Source: Pisaster brevispinus (Eukaryota > Echinodermata > Asteroidea > Forcipulatida > Asteriidae). From it: DNA of 64,000 nucleotides. The DNA is taken from contig JAMKCF010000006.1 of assembly GCA_023634235.1 (NCBI GenBank), positions 10,197,751 through 10,261,750 on the forward strand, read 5' to 3'. Positions 10,301 to 23,800 of this stretch are shown here, piece after piece. The notes beneath the pieces were generated by a model that saw nothing but the letters and a program-made list of their open reading frames with translations, ran no database searches and was not told the origin of the DNA. The position numbers were made by a program, and so were the translations under genes. Position 1 is the first letter of the stretch. Each line of letters starts with the position of its first letter.

Positions 10301-13300
10301 CCAATGTGATTTTTGTACAAACAGCTGTCAAAGAAACAAAGACAAAGTAAGGACTGTCAAATCACCCTCAGAATAATACTGGATTTTCACAAGTTTTACA
10401 CCATTAGAAAGCCCGTCTCAAAGGCTCTCTCTTCCGTGAGTTTGGTTAAAGTGACAATTTTGTAGGCGGGGCAAGCACCCTGGAAGTAGGGCTGCCCGAA
10501 ACTCCACTGTAGTACATGCCTACGTCATCGCCAGTGAGAAAAAGCCGGCACAGAAAGGTCCGAAATAAATTCTGTGCTAAGCTTGAGAATAACTCCCGAT
10601 CTAGGCATGCTAGAGAGACAAAATTTGTACCTGACTCTGCTTGAATATCCCTGCATCCGAAAATTAAACTTTTAGGGTCGCGGAGGGCAAGCTTCATACC
10701 GGAAATGACCAGCAGGTGGGGCTACGCCGAACGCTCCTCAAAAGCATCTCCAATGGGATTTTTGTACACACAGCCATCAAAGAAACAAAGACATACTAAG
10801 GACGGTCAAATCACCCTCAGAATAAAACTGGATTTTCACAAGTTTTACACCATTAGAAAGCCCGTCTCAAAGGCTCTCTCTTCCGTGAGTTTGGTTAAAG
10901 TGACAATTTTGTAGGCGGGGCGAGCACCCTGGAAGTAGGGCTGCCCGAAACTCCACTGTAGCACATGTCTACGTCATCGCCAGTGAAAAAAAGCTGGCAC
11001 AGAAAGGTCCGAAATCAATTCTGTGCTAAGCTTGAGAATAACTCCAGATGTAGGCATGCTAGAGAGACAAAATTTGTACCTGACTCTGCTTGAATATCCC
11101 TGCATCTGAAAATCTAACTTTTAGGGTCGCGGAAGGCAAGCTTCATACCGGAAATGACCAGCATGTGGGGCTACTCCGAACGCTCCTCAAAAGCATCTCC
11201 AATGTGATTTTTGTACAAACAGCTGTCAAAGAAACAAAGACAAAGTAAGGACTGTCAAATCACCCTCAGAATAATACTGGATTTTCACAAGTTTTACACC
11301 ATTAGAAAGCCCGTCTGAAAGGCTCTCTCTTCCGTGAGTTTCGTTAAGGTGACAATTTTGTAGGCTGGGCGAGCACCCTGGAAGTAGGGCTGCCCGAAAC
11401 TCCACTGTAGTACATGCCTACGTCATCGCCAGTGAAAAAAAGCCGGCACAGAAAGGTCCGAAATAAATTATGTGCTAAGCTTGAGAATAACTCCCGATCT
11501 AGGCATGCTAGAGAGACAAAATTTGTACCTGACTCTGCTTGAATATCCCTGCATCCGAAAATCAAACTTTTAGGGTCGCGGAGGGCAAGCTTCATACCGG
11601 AAATGACCAGCAGGTAGGGCTACTCCGAACGCTCCTCAAAAGCATCTCCAATGTGATTTTTGTACACACAGCTGTCAAAGAAACAAAGACAAAGTAAGGA
11701 CTGTCAAATCACCCTCAGAATAATATTCGATTTTCACAAGTTTTACACCATTAGAAAGCCCGTCTGAAAGGCTCTCTCTTCCGTGAGTTTGGTTAAAGTG
11801 AGAATTTTGTAGGCGGGGCGAGCACCCTGGAAGTAGGGCTGCCCGAAACTCCACTGTAGTACATGGCTACGTCATCGCCAGTGAAAAAAAGCTGGCACAG
11901 AAAGGTCCGAAATCAATTCTGTGCTAAGCTTGAGAATAACTCCAGATCTAGGCATGCTAGAGAGACAAAATTTGTACCTGACTCTGCTTGAATATCCCTG
12001 CATCCGAAAATCAAACTTTTAGGGTCGCGGAGGGCAAGCTTCATACCGGAAATGACCAGCAGGTAGGGCTACTCCGAACGCTCCTCAAAAGCATCTCCAA
12101 TGTGATTTTTGTACACACAGCTGTCAAAGAAACAAAGACAAAGTAAGGACTGTCAAATCACCCTCAGAATAATATTCGATTTTCACAAGTTTTACACCAT
12201 TAGAAAGCCCGTCTGAAAGGCTCTCTCTTCCGTGAGTTTGGTTAAAGTGAGAATTTTGTAGGCGGGGCGAGCACCCTGGAAGTAGGGCTGCCCGAAAATC
12301 CACTGTAGTACATGCCTACGTCATCGCCAGTGAAAAAAAGCTGGCACAGAAAGGTCCGAAATCATTTCTGTGCTAAGCTTGAGAATAACTCCAGATCTAG
12401 GCATGCTAGAGAGACAATGTTTGTACCTGACTCTGCCTTGAATATCCCTGCATCCGAAAATCTAACTTTTAGGGTCGCGGAGGGCAAGCTTCATACCGGA
12501 AATGACCAGCAGGTGGGGCTACTCCGAACGCTCCTCAAAAGCATCTCCAATGGGATTTTTGTACACACAGCCATCAAAGAAACAAAGACATACTAAGGAC
12601 GGTCAAATCACCCTCAGAATAAAACTGGATTTTCACAAGTTTTACACCATTAGAAAGCCCGTCTGAACGGCTCTCTCTCCCGTGAGTTTGGTTAAAGTGA
12701 CAATTTTGTAGGCGGGGCGAGCACCCTGGAAGTAGGGCTGCCCGAAACTCCACTGTAGTACATGCCTACGTCATCGCCAGTGAAAAAAAGCCGGCACAGA
12801 AAGGTCCGAAATAAATTCTGTCCTAAGCTTGAAAATAACTCCAGATCTAGGCATGCTAGAGAGACAAAATTTGTACCTGACTCTGCCTTGAATATCCCTG
12901 CATCCGAAAATCAAACTTTTAGGGTCGCGGAGGGCAAGCTTCATACCGGAAATGACCAGCAGGTGGGGCTACGCCGAACGCTCCTCAAAAGCATCTCCAA
13001 TGGGATTTTTGTACACACAGCCATCAAAGAAACAAAGACATACTAAGGACGGTCAAATCACCCTCAGAATAAAACTGGATTTTCACAAGTTTTACACCAT
13101 TAGAAAGCCCGTCTCAAAGGCTCTCTCTTCCGTGAGTTTGGTTAAAGTGACAATTTTGTAGGCGGGGCGAGCACCCTGGAAGTAGGGCTGCCCGAAACTC
13201 CACTGTAGTACATGTCTACGTCATCGCCAGTGAAAAAAAGCTGGCACAGAAAGGTCCGAAATCAATTCTGTGCTAAGCTTGAGAATAACTCCAGATGTAG

Positions 13301-13660
13301 GCATGCTAGAGAGACAAAATTTGTACCTGACTCTGCTTGAATATCCCTGCATCTGAAAATCAAACTTTTAGGGTCGCGGAAGGCAAGCTTCATACCGGAA
13401 ATGACCAGCATGTGGGGCTACTCCGAACGCTCCTCAAAAGCATCTCCAATGTGATTTTTGTACAAACAGCTGTCAAAGAAACAAAGACAAAGTAAGGACT
13501 GTCAAATCACCCTCAGAATAATACTGGATTTTCACAAGTTTTACACCATTTGAAAGCCCGTCTCAAAGGCTCTCTCTTCCGTGAGTTTGGTTAAAGTGAC
13601 AATTTTGTAGGCGGGGCGAGCACCCTGGAAGTAGGGCTGCCCGAAACTCCACTGTAGTAC
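7370..13660. repeat. Satellite segment with interleaved 5-mer (2247-bp) and 7-mer (3145-bp) duplications
   Basis: Monomer starts: 7370, 7820, 8269, 8718, 9167, 9617, 10067, 10516, 10965, 11414, 11863, 12312, 12762, 13212. About 8370-10620 is repeated at about 11515-13765 (offset 3145 bp). I noticed only four single-base differences (near 12365, 12667, 12822 and 13550). Inside it, the pair starting at 9617 and 10067 also matches 7370 and 7820 (offset 2247 bp). Private marks include CTACGCCGAAC, ACATGGCTACG (8718, 11863), GAAAATCCACTG (just before 9167 and 12312), AGATGTAGGC and GGAAGGCAAG. The AGATGTAGGC unit occurs a fourth time at 10965. The units at 8269 and 8718 are themselves near-identical neighbours. 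Confidence 0.9.
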
Positions 13661-16600
13661 ATGCCTACGTCATCGCCAGTGAGAAAAAGCCGGCACAGAA
13701 AGGTCCGAAATAAATTCTGTGCTAAGCTTGAGAATAACTCCCGATCTAGGCATGCTAGAGAGACAATATTTGTACCTGACTCTGCCTTGAATATCCCTGC
13801 ATCCGAAAATCAAATTTTTAGGGTTTGCCGAGGGCAAGCTTCATACCGTAAATGACCAGCAGGTAGGGCTACTCCGAACGCTCCTCAAAAGCATCTCCAA
13901 TGTGATTTTTGTACACACAGCTGTCAAAGAAACAAAGACAAAGTAAGGACTGTCAAATCACCCTCAGAATAATATTCGATTTTCACAAGTTTTACACCAT
14001 TAGAAAGCCCGTCTGAAAGGCTCTCTCTTCCGTGAGTTTGGTTAAAGTGACAATTTTGTAGGCGGGGCGAGCACCCTGGAAATAGGGCTGCCCGAAACTC
14101 CACTGTAGTACATGCCTACGTCATCGCCAGTGAGAAAAAGCCGGCACAGAAAGTTCCGAAATAAATTCTGTGCTAAGCTTGAGAATAACTCCAGATCTAG
14201 GCATGCTAGAGAGACAAAATTTGTACCTGACTCTGCTTGAATATCCCTGCATCCGAAAATTGAACTTTTAGGGTCGCGGACGGCAAGCTTCATACCGGAA
14301 ATGACCAGCAGGTGGGGCTACTCCGAACGCTCCTCAAAAGCATCTCCAATGGGATTTTTGTACACACAGCCATCAAAGAAACAAAGACATACTAAGGACG
14401 GTCAAATCACCCTCAGAATAAAACTGGATTTTCACAAGTTTTACACCATTAGAAAGCCCGTCTCAAAGGCTCTCTCTTCCGTGAGTTTGGTTAAAGTGAC
14501 AATTTTGTAGGCGGGGCGAGCACCCTGGAAGTAGGGCTGCCCGAAACTCCACTGTAGTACATGCCTACGTCATCGCCAGTGAAAAAAAGCTGGCACAGAA
14601 AGGTCCGAAATCAATTCTGTGCTAAGCTTGAGAATAACTCCAGATCTAGGCATGCTAGAGAGACAAAATTTGTACCTGACTCTGCTTGAATATCCCTGCA
14701 TCCGAAAATCAAATTTTTAGGGTCACGGAGGGTAAGCTTCATACCGGAAATGACCAGCAGGTAGGGCTACTCCGAACGCTCCTCAAAAGCATCTCCAATG
14801 TGATTTTTTTACACACAGCTGTCAAAGAAACAAAGACAAAGTAAGGACTGTCAAATCACCCTCAGAATAATATTCGATTTTCACAAGTTTTACACCATTA
14901 GAAAGCCCGTCTGAAAGGCTCTCTCTTCCGTGAGTTTGGTTAAAGTGACAATTTTGTAGGCGGGGCGAGCACCCTGGAAGTAGGGCTGCCCGAAACTCCA
15001 CTGTAGTACATGCCTACGTCATCGCCAGTGAGAAAAAGCCGGCACAGAAAGTTCCGAAATAAATTCTGTGCTAAGCTTGAGAATAACTCCAGATCTAGGC
15101 ATGCTAGAGAGACAAAATTTGTACCTGACTCTGCTTGAATATCCCTGCATCCGAAAATTGAACTTTTAGGGTCGCGGACGGCAAGCTTCATACCGGAAAT
15201 GACCAGCAGGTGGGGCTACTCCGAACGCTCCTCAAAAGCATCTCCAATGGGATTTTTGTACACACAGCTGTCAAAGAAACAAAGACAAAGTAAGGACTGT
15301 CAAATCACCCTCAGAATAACATTCGATTTTCACAAGTTTTACACCATTAGAAAGCCCGTCTCAAAGGCTCTCTATTCCGTGAGTTTCGTTAAAGTGACAA
15401 TTTTCTAGGCGGAGCGAGCATCCTGGAAGAAGGGTTGCCCGAATCTCCACTGTAGTACATGCCTACGTCATCGCCAGTGAGAAAAAGCCGGCACAGAAAG
15501 GTCCGAAATAAATTCTGTGCTAAGCTTGAGAATAACTCCCGATCTAGGCATGCTAGAGAGACAATGTTTGTACCTGACTCTGCCTTGAATATCCCTGCAT
15601 CCGAAAATCAATTTTTTAGGGTCGCGGAGGGCAAGCTTCATACCGGAAATGACCAGCAGGTGGGGCTACTCCGAACGCTCCTCAAAAGCATCTCCAATGG
15701 GATTTTTGTACACACAGCCATCAAAGAAACAAAGACATACTAAGGACGGTCAAATCACCCTCAGAATAAAACTGGATTTTCACAAGTTTTACACCATTAG
15801 AAAGCCCGTCTCAAAGGCTCTCTCTTCCGTGAGTTTGGTTAAAGTGACAATTTTGTAGGCGGGGCGAGCACCCTGGAAGTAGGGCTGCCCGAAACTCCAC
15901 TGTAGTACATGCCTACGTCATCGCCAGTGAAAAAAAGCCGGCACAGAAAGGTCCGAAATAAATTCTGTGCTAAGCTTGAAAATAACTCCAGATCTAGGCA
16001 TGCTAGAGAGACAAAATTTGTACCTGACTCTGCTTGAATATCCCTGCATCTGAAAATCAAACTTTTAGGGTCGCGGAGGGCAAGCTTCATACCGGAAATG
16101 ACCAGCAGGTGGGGCTACTCCGAACGCTCCTCAAAAGCATCTCCAATGGGATTTTTGTATACACAGCTGTCAAAGAAACAAAGACAAAGTAAGGACTGTC
16201 AAATCACCCTCAGAATAATATTCGATTTTCACAAGTTTTACACCATTAGAAAGCCCGTCTGAAAGGCTCTCTCTTCCGTGAGTTTGGTTAAAGTGAGAAT
16301 TTTGTAGGCGGGGCGAGCACCCTGGAAGTAGGGCTGCCCGAAACTCCACTGTAGTACATGCCTACGTCATCGCCAGTGAAAAAAAGCTGGCACAGAAAGG
16401 TCCGAAATCAATTCTGTGCTAAGCTTGAGAATAACTCCAGATCTAGGCATGCTAGAGAGACAAAATTTGTACCTGACTCTGCTTGAATATCCCTGCATCC
16501 GAAAATCAAACTTTTAGGGTCGCCGAGGGCAAGTTTCATACCGGAAATGACCAGCAGGTGGGGCTACTCCGAACGCTCCTCAAAAGCATCTCCAATGGGA

Positions 16601-17703
16601 TTTTTGTACACACAGCTGTCAAAGAAACAAAGACATAGTAAGGACGGTCAAATCACCCTCAGAATAAAACTGGATTTTCACAAGTTTTACACCCTAAGAA
16701 AGCCCGTCTCAAAGGCTATTTCTTCCGTGAGTTTCGTTAAGGTGACAATTTTGTAGGCGGGGCGAGCACCCTGGAAGTAGGGCTGCCCGAAACTCCACTG
16801 TAGTACATGCCTACGTCATCGCCAGTGAAAAAAGCGGCACAGAAAGGTCCGAAATAAATTATGTGCTAAGCTTGAGAATAACTCCCGATCTAGGCATGCT
16901 AGAGAGACAATATTTGTACCTGACTCTGCCTTGAATATCCCTGCATCCGAAAATCAAACTTTTAGGGTCGCCGAGGGCAAGCTTCATACCGGAAATGACC
17001 AGCAGGTGGGGCTACTCCGAACGCTCCTCAAAAGCATCTCCAATGGGATTTTTGTATACACAGCTGTCAAAGAAACAAAGACAAAGTAAGGACTGTCAAA
17101 TCACCCTCAGAATAATATTCGATTTTCACAAGTTTTACACCATTAGAAAGCCCGTTTGAAAGGCTCTCTCTTCCGTGAGTTTGGTTAAAGTGAGAATTTT
17201 GTAGGCGGGGCGAGCACCCTGGAAGTAGGGCTGCCCGAAACTCCACTGTAGTACATGCCTACGTCATCGCCAGTGAAAAAAAGCTGGCACAGAAAGGTCC
17301 GAAATCAATTCTGTGCTAAGCTTGAGAATAACTCCAGATCTAGGCATGCTAGAGAGACAAAATTTGTACCTGACTCTGCTTGAATATCCCTGCATCCGAA
17401 AATCAAACTTTTAGGGTCGCCGAGGGCAAGTTTCATACCGGAAATGACCAGCAGGTGGGGCTACTCCGAACGCTCCTCAAAAGCATCTCCAATGGGATTT
17501 TTGTACACACAGCTGTCAAAGAAACAAAGACAAAGTAAGGACTGTCAAATCACCCTCAGAATAAAATTCGATTTTCACAAGTTTTAAACCATTAGAAAGC
17601 CCGTCTCAAAGGCTCTCTCTTCCGTGAGTTTGGTAAAGGTGACAATTTTGTAGGCGGGGCGAGCACTCTGGAAGTAGGGCTGCCCGAAACTCCACTGTAG
17701 TAC
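13661..17703. repeat. Satellite segment with two dimeric (898- and 897-bp) duplications
   Basis: Monomer starts: 13661, 14112, 14561, 15010, 15459, 15909, 16358, 16807, 17255. The units at 14112 and 15010 share the private marks AAAGTTCCGAA and AAATTGAAC, showing a two-monomer copy of about 13.86-14.33 kb at about 14.76-15.23 kb. Units at 16358 and 17255 share CGCCGAGGGCAAGTTTC together with ATCAATTCTG. Their left neighbours share GTATACACAGC, which indicates a second dimer with an 897-bp period. The unit at 16807 is one base short because its A-run is reduced (GAAAAAAGCGGC). The CGAATCTCC cassette appears again at about 15440. Confidence 0.87.
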
Positions 17704-18153
17704 ATGTCTACGTCATCGCCAGTGAAAAAAAGCTGGCACAGAAAGGTCCGAAATAAATTCTGTGCTAAGCTTGAGAATAACTCCCGATCTAGGCATGCTA
17801 GAGAGACAATGTTTGTACCTGACTCTGCCTTGAATATCCCTGCATCCGAAAATCAAATTTTTAGGGTCGCGGAGGGCAAGCTTCATACCGGAAATGACCA
17901 GCAGGTGGGGCTACTCCGAACGCTCCTCAAAAGCATCTCCAATGGGATTTTTGTACACACAGCCATCAAAGAAACAAAGACATACTAAGGACGGTCAAAT
18001 CACCCTCAGAATAATACTGGATTTTCACAAGTTTTACACCATTAGAAAGCCCGTCTCAAAGGCTCTCTCTTCCGTGAGTTTGGTTAAAGTGACAATTTTG
18101 TAGGCGGGGCGAGCACTCTGGAAGTAGGGCTGCCCGAAACTCCACTGTAGTAC

Positions 18154-18592
18154 ATGTCTACGTCATCGCCAGGGAAAAAAAGCTGGCACAGAAAGGTCCG
18201 AAATCAATTCTGAGAATAACTTCAGATCTAGGCATGCTAGAGAGACAATATTTGTACCTGACTCTGCCTTGAATATCCCTGCATCCGAAAATTAAACTTT
18301 TAGGGTCGCCGAGGGCAAGCTTCATACCGGAAATGACCAGCAGGTAGGGCTACTCCGAACGCTCCTCAAAAGCATCTCCAATGGGATTTTTGTACACACA
18401 GCTGTCAAAGAAACAAAGACAAAGTAAGGACTGTCAAATCACCCTCAGAATAATATTCGATTTTCACAAGTTTTACACCATTAGAAAGCCCGTCTGAAAG
18501 GCTCTCTCTTCCGTGAGTTTGGTTAAAGTGACAATTTTGTAGGCGGGGCGAGCACCCTGGAAGTAGGGCTGCCCGAAACTCCACTGTAGTAC
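18154..18592. repeat. 439-bp monomer with 11-bp deletion removing the first HindIII site
   Basis: The normal ATTCTGTGCTAAGCTTGAGA is reduced to ATTCTGAGAATAACTTCAGA, a loss of 11 bases that includes AAGCTT. A repeated TG dinucleotide flanks the missing segment. The same lesion is in the unit at 20391 as part of the 2237-bp block copy. Confidence 0.9.
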
Positions 18593-20390
18593 ATGTCTAC
18601 GTCATCGCCAGTGAGAAAAAGCCGGCACAGAAAGGTCCGAAATAAATTCTGTGCTAAGCTTGAGAATAACTCCAGATCTAGGCATGCTAGAGAGACAAAA
18701 ATTGTACCTGACTCTGCTTGAATATCCCTGCATCCGGAAATCAAACTTTTAGGGTCGCGGACGGCAAGCTTCATACCGGAAATGACCAGCAGGTGGGGCT
18801 ACTCCGAACGCTCCTCAAAAGCATCTCCAATGGGATTTTTGTACACAGAGCTGTCAAAGAAACAAAGACAAAGTAAGGACTGTCAAATCACCCTCAGAAT
18901 AAAACTGGATTTTCACAAGTTTTACACCATTAGAAAGCCCGTCTCAAAGGCTCTCTCTTTCGTGAGTTTGGTTAAAGTGACAATTTTGTAGGCGGGGCGA
19001 GCACCCTGGAAGTAGGGCTGCCCGAAACTCCACTGTAGTACATGTCTACGTCATCGCCAGTGAAAAAAAGCTGGCACAGAAAGGTCCGAAATAAATTATG
19101 TGCTAAGCTTGAGAATAACTCCCGATCTAGGCATGCTAGAGAGACAATATTTGTACCTGACTCTGCCTTGAATATCCCTGCATCCGAAAATTTAACTTTT
19201 AGGGTCGCCGAGGGCAAGCTTCATACCGGAAATGACCAGCAGGTAGGGCTACTCCGAACGCTCCTCAAAAGCATCTCCAATGGGATTTTTGTACACACAG
19301 CTGTCAAAGAAACAAAGACAAAGTAAGGACTGTCAAATCACCCTCAGAATAATATTCGATTTTCACAAGTTTTACACCATTAGAAAGCCCGTCTGAAAGG
19401 CTCTCTCTTCCGTGAGTTTGGTTAAAGTGACAATTTTGTAGGCGGGGCGAGCACCCTGGAAGTAGGGCTGCTCGAAACTCCACTGTAGTACATGCCTACG
19501 TCATCGCCAGTGAGAAAAAGCCGGCACAGAAAGGTCCGAAATAAATTCTGTGCTAAGCTTGAGAATAACTCCAGATCTAGGCATGCTAGAGAGACAAAAT
19601 TTGTACCTAACTCTGCTTGAATATCCCTGCATCCGAAAATCAAACTTTTAGGGTCGCGGACGGCAAGCTTCATACCGGAAATGACCAGCAGGTGGGGCTA
19701 CTCCGAACGCTCCTCAAAAGCATCTCCAATGGGATTTTTGTACACACAGCCATCAAAGAAACAAAGACATACTAAGGACGGTCAAATCACCCTCAGAATA
19801 AAACTGGATTTTCACAAGTTTTACACCATTAGAAAGCCCGTCTCAAAGGCTCTCTCTTCCGTGAGTTTGGTAAAGGTGACAATTTTGTAGACGGGGCGAG
19901 CACCCTGGAAGTAGGGCTGCCCGAAACTCCACTGAAGTACATGCCTACGTCATCGCCAGTGAGAAAAAGCCGGCACAGAAAGGTCCGAAATAAATTCTGT
20001 GCTAAGCTTGAGAATAACTCCCGATCTAGGCATGCTAGAGAGACAATGTTTGTACCTGACTCTGCCTTGAATATCCCTGCATCCGAAAATCAAATTTTTA
20101 GGGTCGCGGAGGGCAAGCTTCATACCGGAAATGACCAGCATGTGGGGCTACTCCGAACGCTCCTCAAAAGCATCTCCAATGGGATTTTTGTACACACAGC
20201 CATCAAAGAAACAAAGACATACTAAGGACGGTCAAATCACCCTCAGAATAATACTGGATTTTCACAAGTTTTACACCATTAGAAAGCCCGTCTCAAAGGC
20301 TCTCTCTTCCGTGAGTTTGGTTAAAGTGACAATTTTGTAGGCGGGGCGAGCACTCTGGAAGTAGGGCTGCCCGAAACTCCACTGTAGTAC

Positions 20391-20829
20391 ATGTCTACGT
20401 CATCGCCAGTGAAAAAAAGCTGGCACAGAAAGGTCCGAAATCAATTCTGAGAATAACTTCAGATCTAGGCATGCTAGAGAGACAATATTTGTACCTGACT
20501 CTGCCTTGAATATCCCTGCATCCGAAAATTAAACTTTTAGGGTCGCCGAGGGCAAGCTTCATACCGGAAATGACCAGCAGGTAGGGCTACTCCGAACGCT
20601 CCTCAAAAGCATCTCCAATGGGATTTTTGTACACACAGCTGTCAAAGAAACAAAGACAAAGTAAGGACTGTCAAATCACCCTCAGAATAATATTCGATTT
20701 TCACAAGTTTTACACCATTAGAAAGCCCGTCTGAAAGGCTCTCTCTTCCGTGAGTTTGGTTAAAGTGACAATTTTGTAGGCGGGGCGAGCACCCTGGAAG
20801 TAGGGCTGCCCGAAACTCCACTGTAGTAC
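20391..20829. repeat. 439-bp monomer, block copy of the 18154 unit
   Basis: It carries the same 11-bp deletion and the same AACTTC as the 18154 unit, 2237 bp earlier. It is therefore a copy of that lesion rather than an independent event. Confidence 0.9.
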
Positions 20830-23800
20830 ATGCCTACGTCATCGCCAGTGAGAAAAAGCCGGCACAGAAAGGTCCGAAATAAATTCTGTGCTAAGCTTGA
20901 GAATAACTCCAGATCTAGGCATGCTAGAGAGACAAAAATTGTACCTGACTCTGCTTGAATATCCCTGCATCCGGAAATCAAACTTTTAGGGTCGCGGACG
21001 GCAAGCTTCATACCGGAAATGACCAGCAGGTGGGGCTACTCCGAACGCTCCTCAAAAGCATCTCCAATGGGATTTTTGTACACAGAGCTGTCAAAGAAAC
21101 AAAGACAAAGTAAGGACTGTCAAATCACCCTCAGAATAAAACTGGATTTTCACAAGTTTTACACCATTAGAAAGCCCGTCTCAAAGGCTCTCTCTTTCGT
21201 GAGTTTGGTTAAAGTGACAATTTTGTAGGCGGGGCGAGCACCCTGGAAGTAGGGCTGCCCGAAACTCCACTGTAGTACATGTCTACGTCATCGCCAGTGA
21301 AAAAAAGCTGGCACAGAAAGGTCCGAAATAAATTATGTGCTAAGCTTGAGAATAACTCCCGATCTAGGCATGCTAGAGAGACAATATTTGTACCTGACTC
21401 TGCCTTGAATATCCCTGCATCCGAAAATTAAACTTTTAGGGTCGCCGAGGGCAAGCTTCATACCGGAAATGACCAGCAGGTAGGGCTACTCCGAACGCTC
21501 CTCAAAAGCATCTCCAATGGGATTTTTGTACACACAGCTGTCAAAGAAACAAAGACAAAGTAAGGACTGTCAAATCACCCTCAGAATAATATTCGATTTT
21601 CACAAGTTTTACACCATTAGAAAGCCCGTCTGAAAGGCTCTCTCTTCGGTGAGTTTGGTTAAAGTGACAATTTTGTAGGCGGGGCGAGCACCCTGGAAGT
21701 AGGGCTGCCCGAAACTCCACTGTAGTACATGCCTACGTCATCGCCAGTGAGAAAAAGCCGGCACAGAAAGGTCCGAAATAAATTCTGTGCTAAGCTTGAG
21801 AATAACTCCAGATCTAGGCATGCTAGAGAGACAAAAATTGTACCTGACTCTGCTTGAATATCCCTGCATCCGGAAATCAAACTTTTAGGGTCGCGGACGG
21901 CAAGCTTCATACCGGAAATGACCAGCAGGTGGGGCTACTCCGAACGCTCCTCAAAAGCATCTCCAATGGGATTTTTGTACACAGAGCTGTCAAAGAAACA
22001 AAGACAAAGTAAGGACTGTCAAATCACCCTCAGAATAAAATTCGATTTTCACAAGTTTTACACCATTAGAAAGCCCATCTCAAAGGCTCTCTATTCCGTG
22101 AGTTTGGTTAAAGTGACAATTTTGTAGGCGGGGCGAGCGTCCTGGAAGTAGGGCTGCCCGAAACTCAACTGTAGTACATGCCTACGTCATCGCCAGTGAA
22201 AAAAAGCCGGCACAGAAAGGTCCGAAATAAATTATGTGCTAAGCTTGAAAATAACTCCCGATCTAGGCATGCTAGAGAGACAATATTTGTACCTGACTCT
22301 GCCTTGAATATCCCTGCATCCGAAAATTAAACTTTTAGGGTCGCCGAGGGCAAGCTTCATACCGGAAATGACCAGCAGGTAGGGCTACTCCGAACGCTCC
22401 TCAAAAGCATCTCCAATTGGATTTTTGTACACACAGCTGTCAAAGAAACAAAGACAAAGTAAGGACTGTCAAATCACCCTCAGAGTAATATTCGATTTTC
22501 ACAAGTTTTACACCATTAGAAAGCCCGTCTGAAAGGCTCTCTCTTCCGTGAGTTTGGTTAAAGTGACAATTTTGTAGGCGGGGCAAGCACCCTGGAAGTA
22601 GGGCTGCCCGAAACTCCACTGTAGTACATGCCTACGTCATCGCCAGTGAGAAAAACCCGGCACAGAAAGGTCCGAAATAAATTATGTGCTAAGCTTGAGA
22701 ATAACTCCCGATCTAGGCATGCTAGAGAGACAAAATTTGTACCTGACTCTGCTTGAATATCCCTGCATCCGAAAATCAAACTTTTAGGGTCGCGGACGGC
22801 AAGCTTCATACCGGAAATGACCAGCAGGTGGGGCTACTCCGAACGCTCCTCAAAAGCATCTCCAATGGGATTTTTGTACACACAGCTGTCAAAGAAACAA
22901 AGACAAAGTAAGGACTGTCAAATCACCCTCAGAGTAATATTCGATTTTCACAAGTTTTACACCATTAGAAAGCCCGTCTGATAGGCTCTCTCTTCCGTGA
23001 GTTTGGTTAAAGTGACAATTTTGTAGGCGGGGCAAGCACCCTGGAAGTAGGGCTGCCCGAAACTCCACTGTAGTACATGCCTACGTCATCGCCAGTGAGA
23101 AAAAGCCGGCACAGAAAGGTCCGAAATAAATTCTGTGCTAAGCTTGAGAATAACTCCAGATCTAGGCATGCTAGAGAGACAAAATTTGTACCTGACTCTG
23201 CTTGAATATCCCTGCATCCGAAAATCAAACTTTTAGGGTCGCGGACGGCAAGCTTCATACCGGAAATGACCAGCAGGTGGGGCTACTCCGAACGCTCCTC
23301 AAAAGCATCTCCAATGGGATTTTTGTACACACAGCTGTCAAAGAAACAAAGACAAAGTAAGGACTGTCAAATCACCCTCAGAATAAAATTCGATTTTCAC
23401 AAGTTTTACACCATTAGAAAGCCCGTCTCAAAGGCTCTCTATTCCGTGAGTTTCGTTAAAGTGACAATTTTCTAGGCGGGGCGAGCGTCCTGGAAGTAGG
23501 GCTGCCCGAAACTCCACTGTAGTACATGCCTACGTCATCGCCAGTGAAAAAAAGCCGGCACAGAAAGGTCCGAAATAAATTCTGTGCTAAGCTTGAAAAT
23601 AACTCCCGATCTAGGCATGCTAGAGAGACAATATTTGTACCTGACTCTGCTTGAATATCCCTGCATCCGAAAATCAAACTTTTAGGGTCGCGGACGGCAA
23701 GCTTCATACCGGAAATGACCAGCAGGTGGGGCTACTCCGAACGCTCCTCAAAAGCATCTCCAATGGGATTTTTGTACACACAGCTGTCAAAGAAACAAAG

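Larger units (their letters stand above)
17704..22177. repeat. Satellite segment with 5-mer (2237-bp) duplication and nested 899-bp dimer
   Basis: Monomer starts: 17704, 18154, 18593, 19042, 19492, 19941, 20391, 20830, 21279, 21729. The run from about 17.74 kb to 19.6 kb is copied at about 19.98-21.83 kb with a 2237-bp offset, which is five monomers minus an 11-bp deletion present in both copies (units at 18154 and 20391). Private marks include ACAAAAATTG, CCGGAAATCAAAC, CACAGAGCTG and CTCTTTCGTG. The unit at 21729 carries the ACAAAAATTG, CCGGAAATC and CACAGAGCTG set a third time, 899 bp after 20830, so a two-monomer copy followed the five-monomer copy or shares its boundary. Confidence 0.89.
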
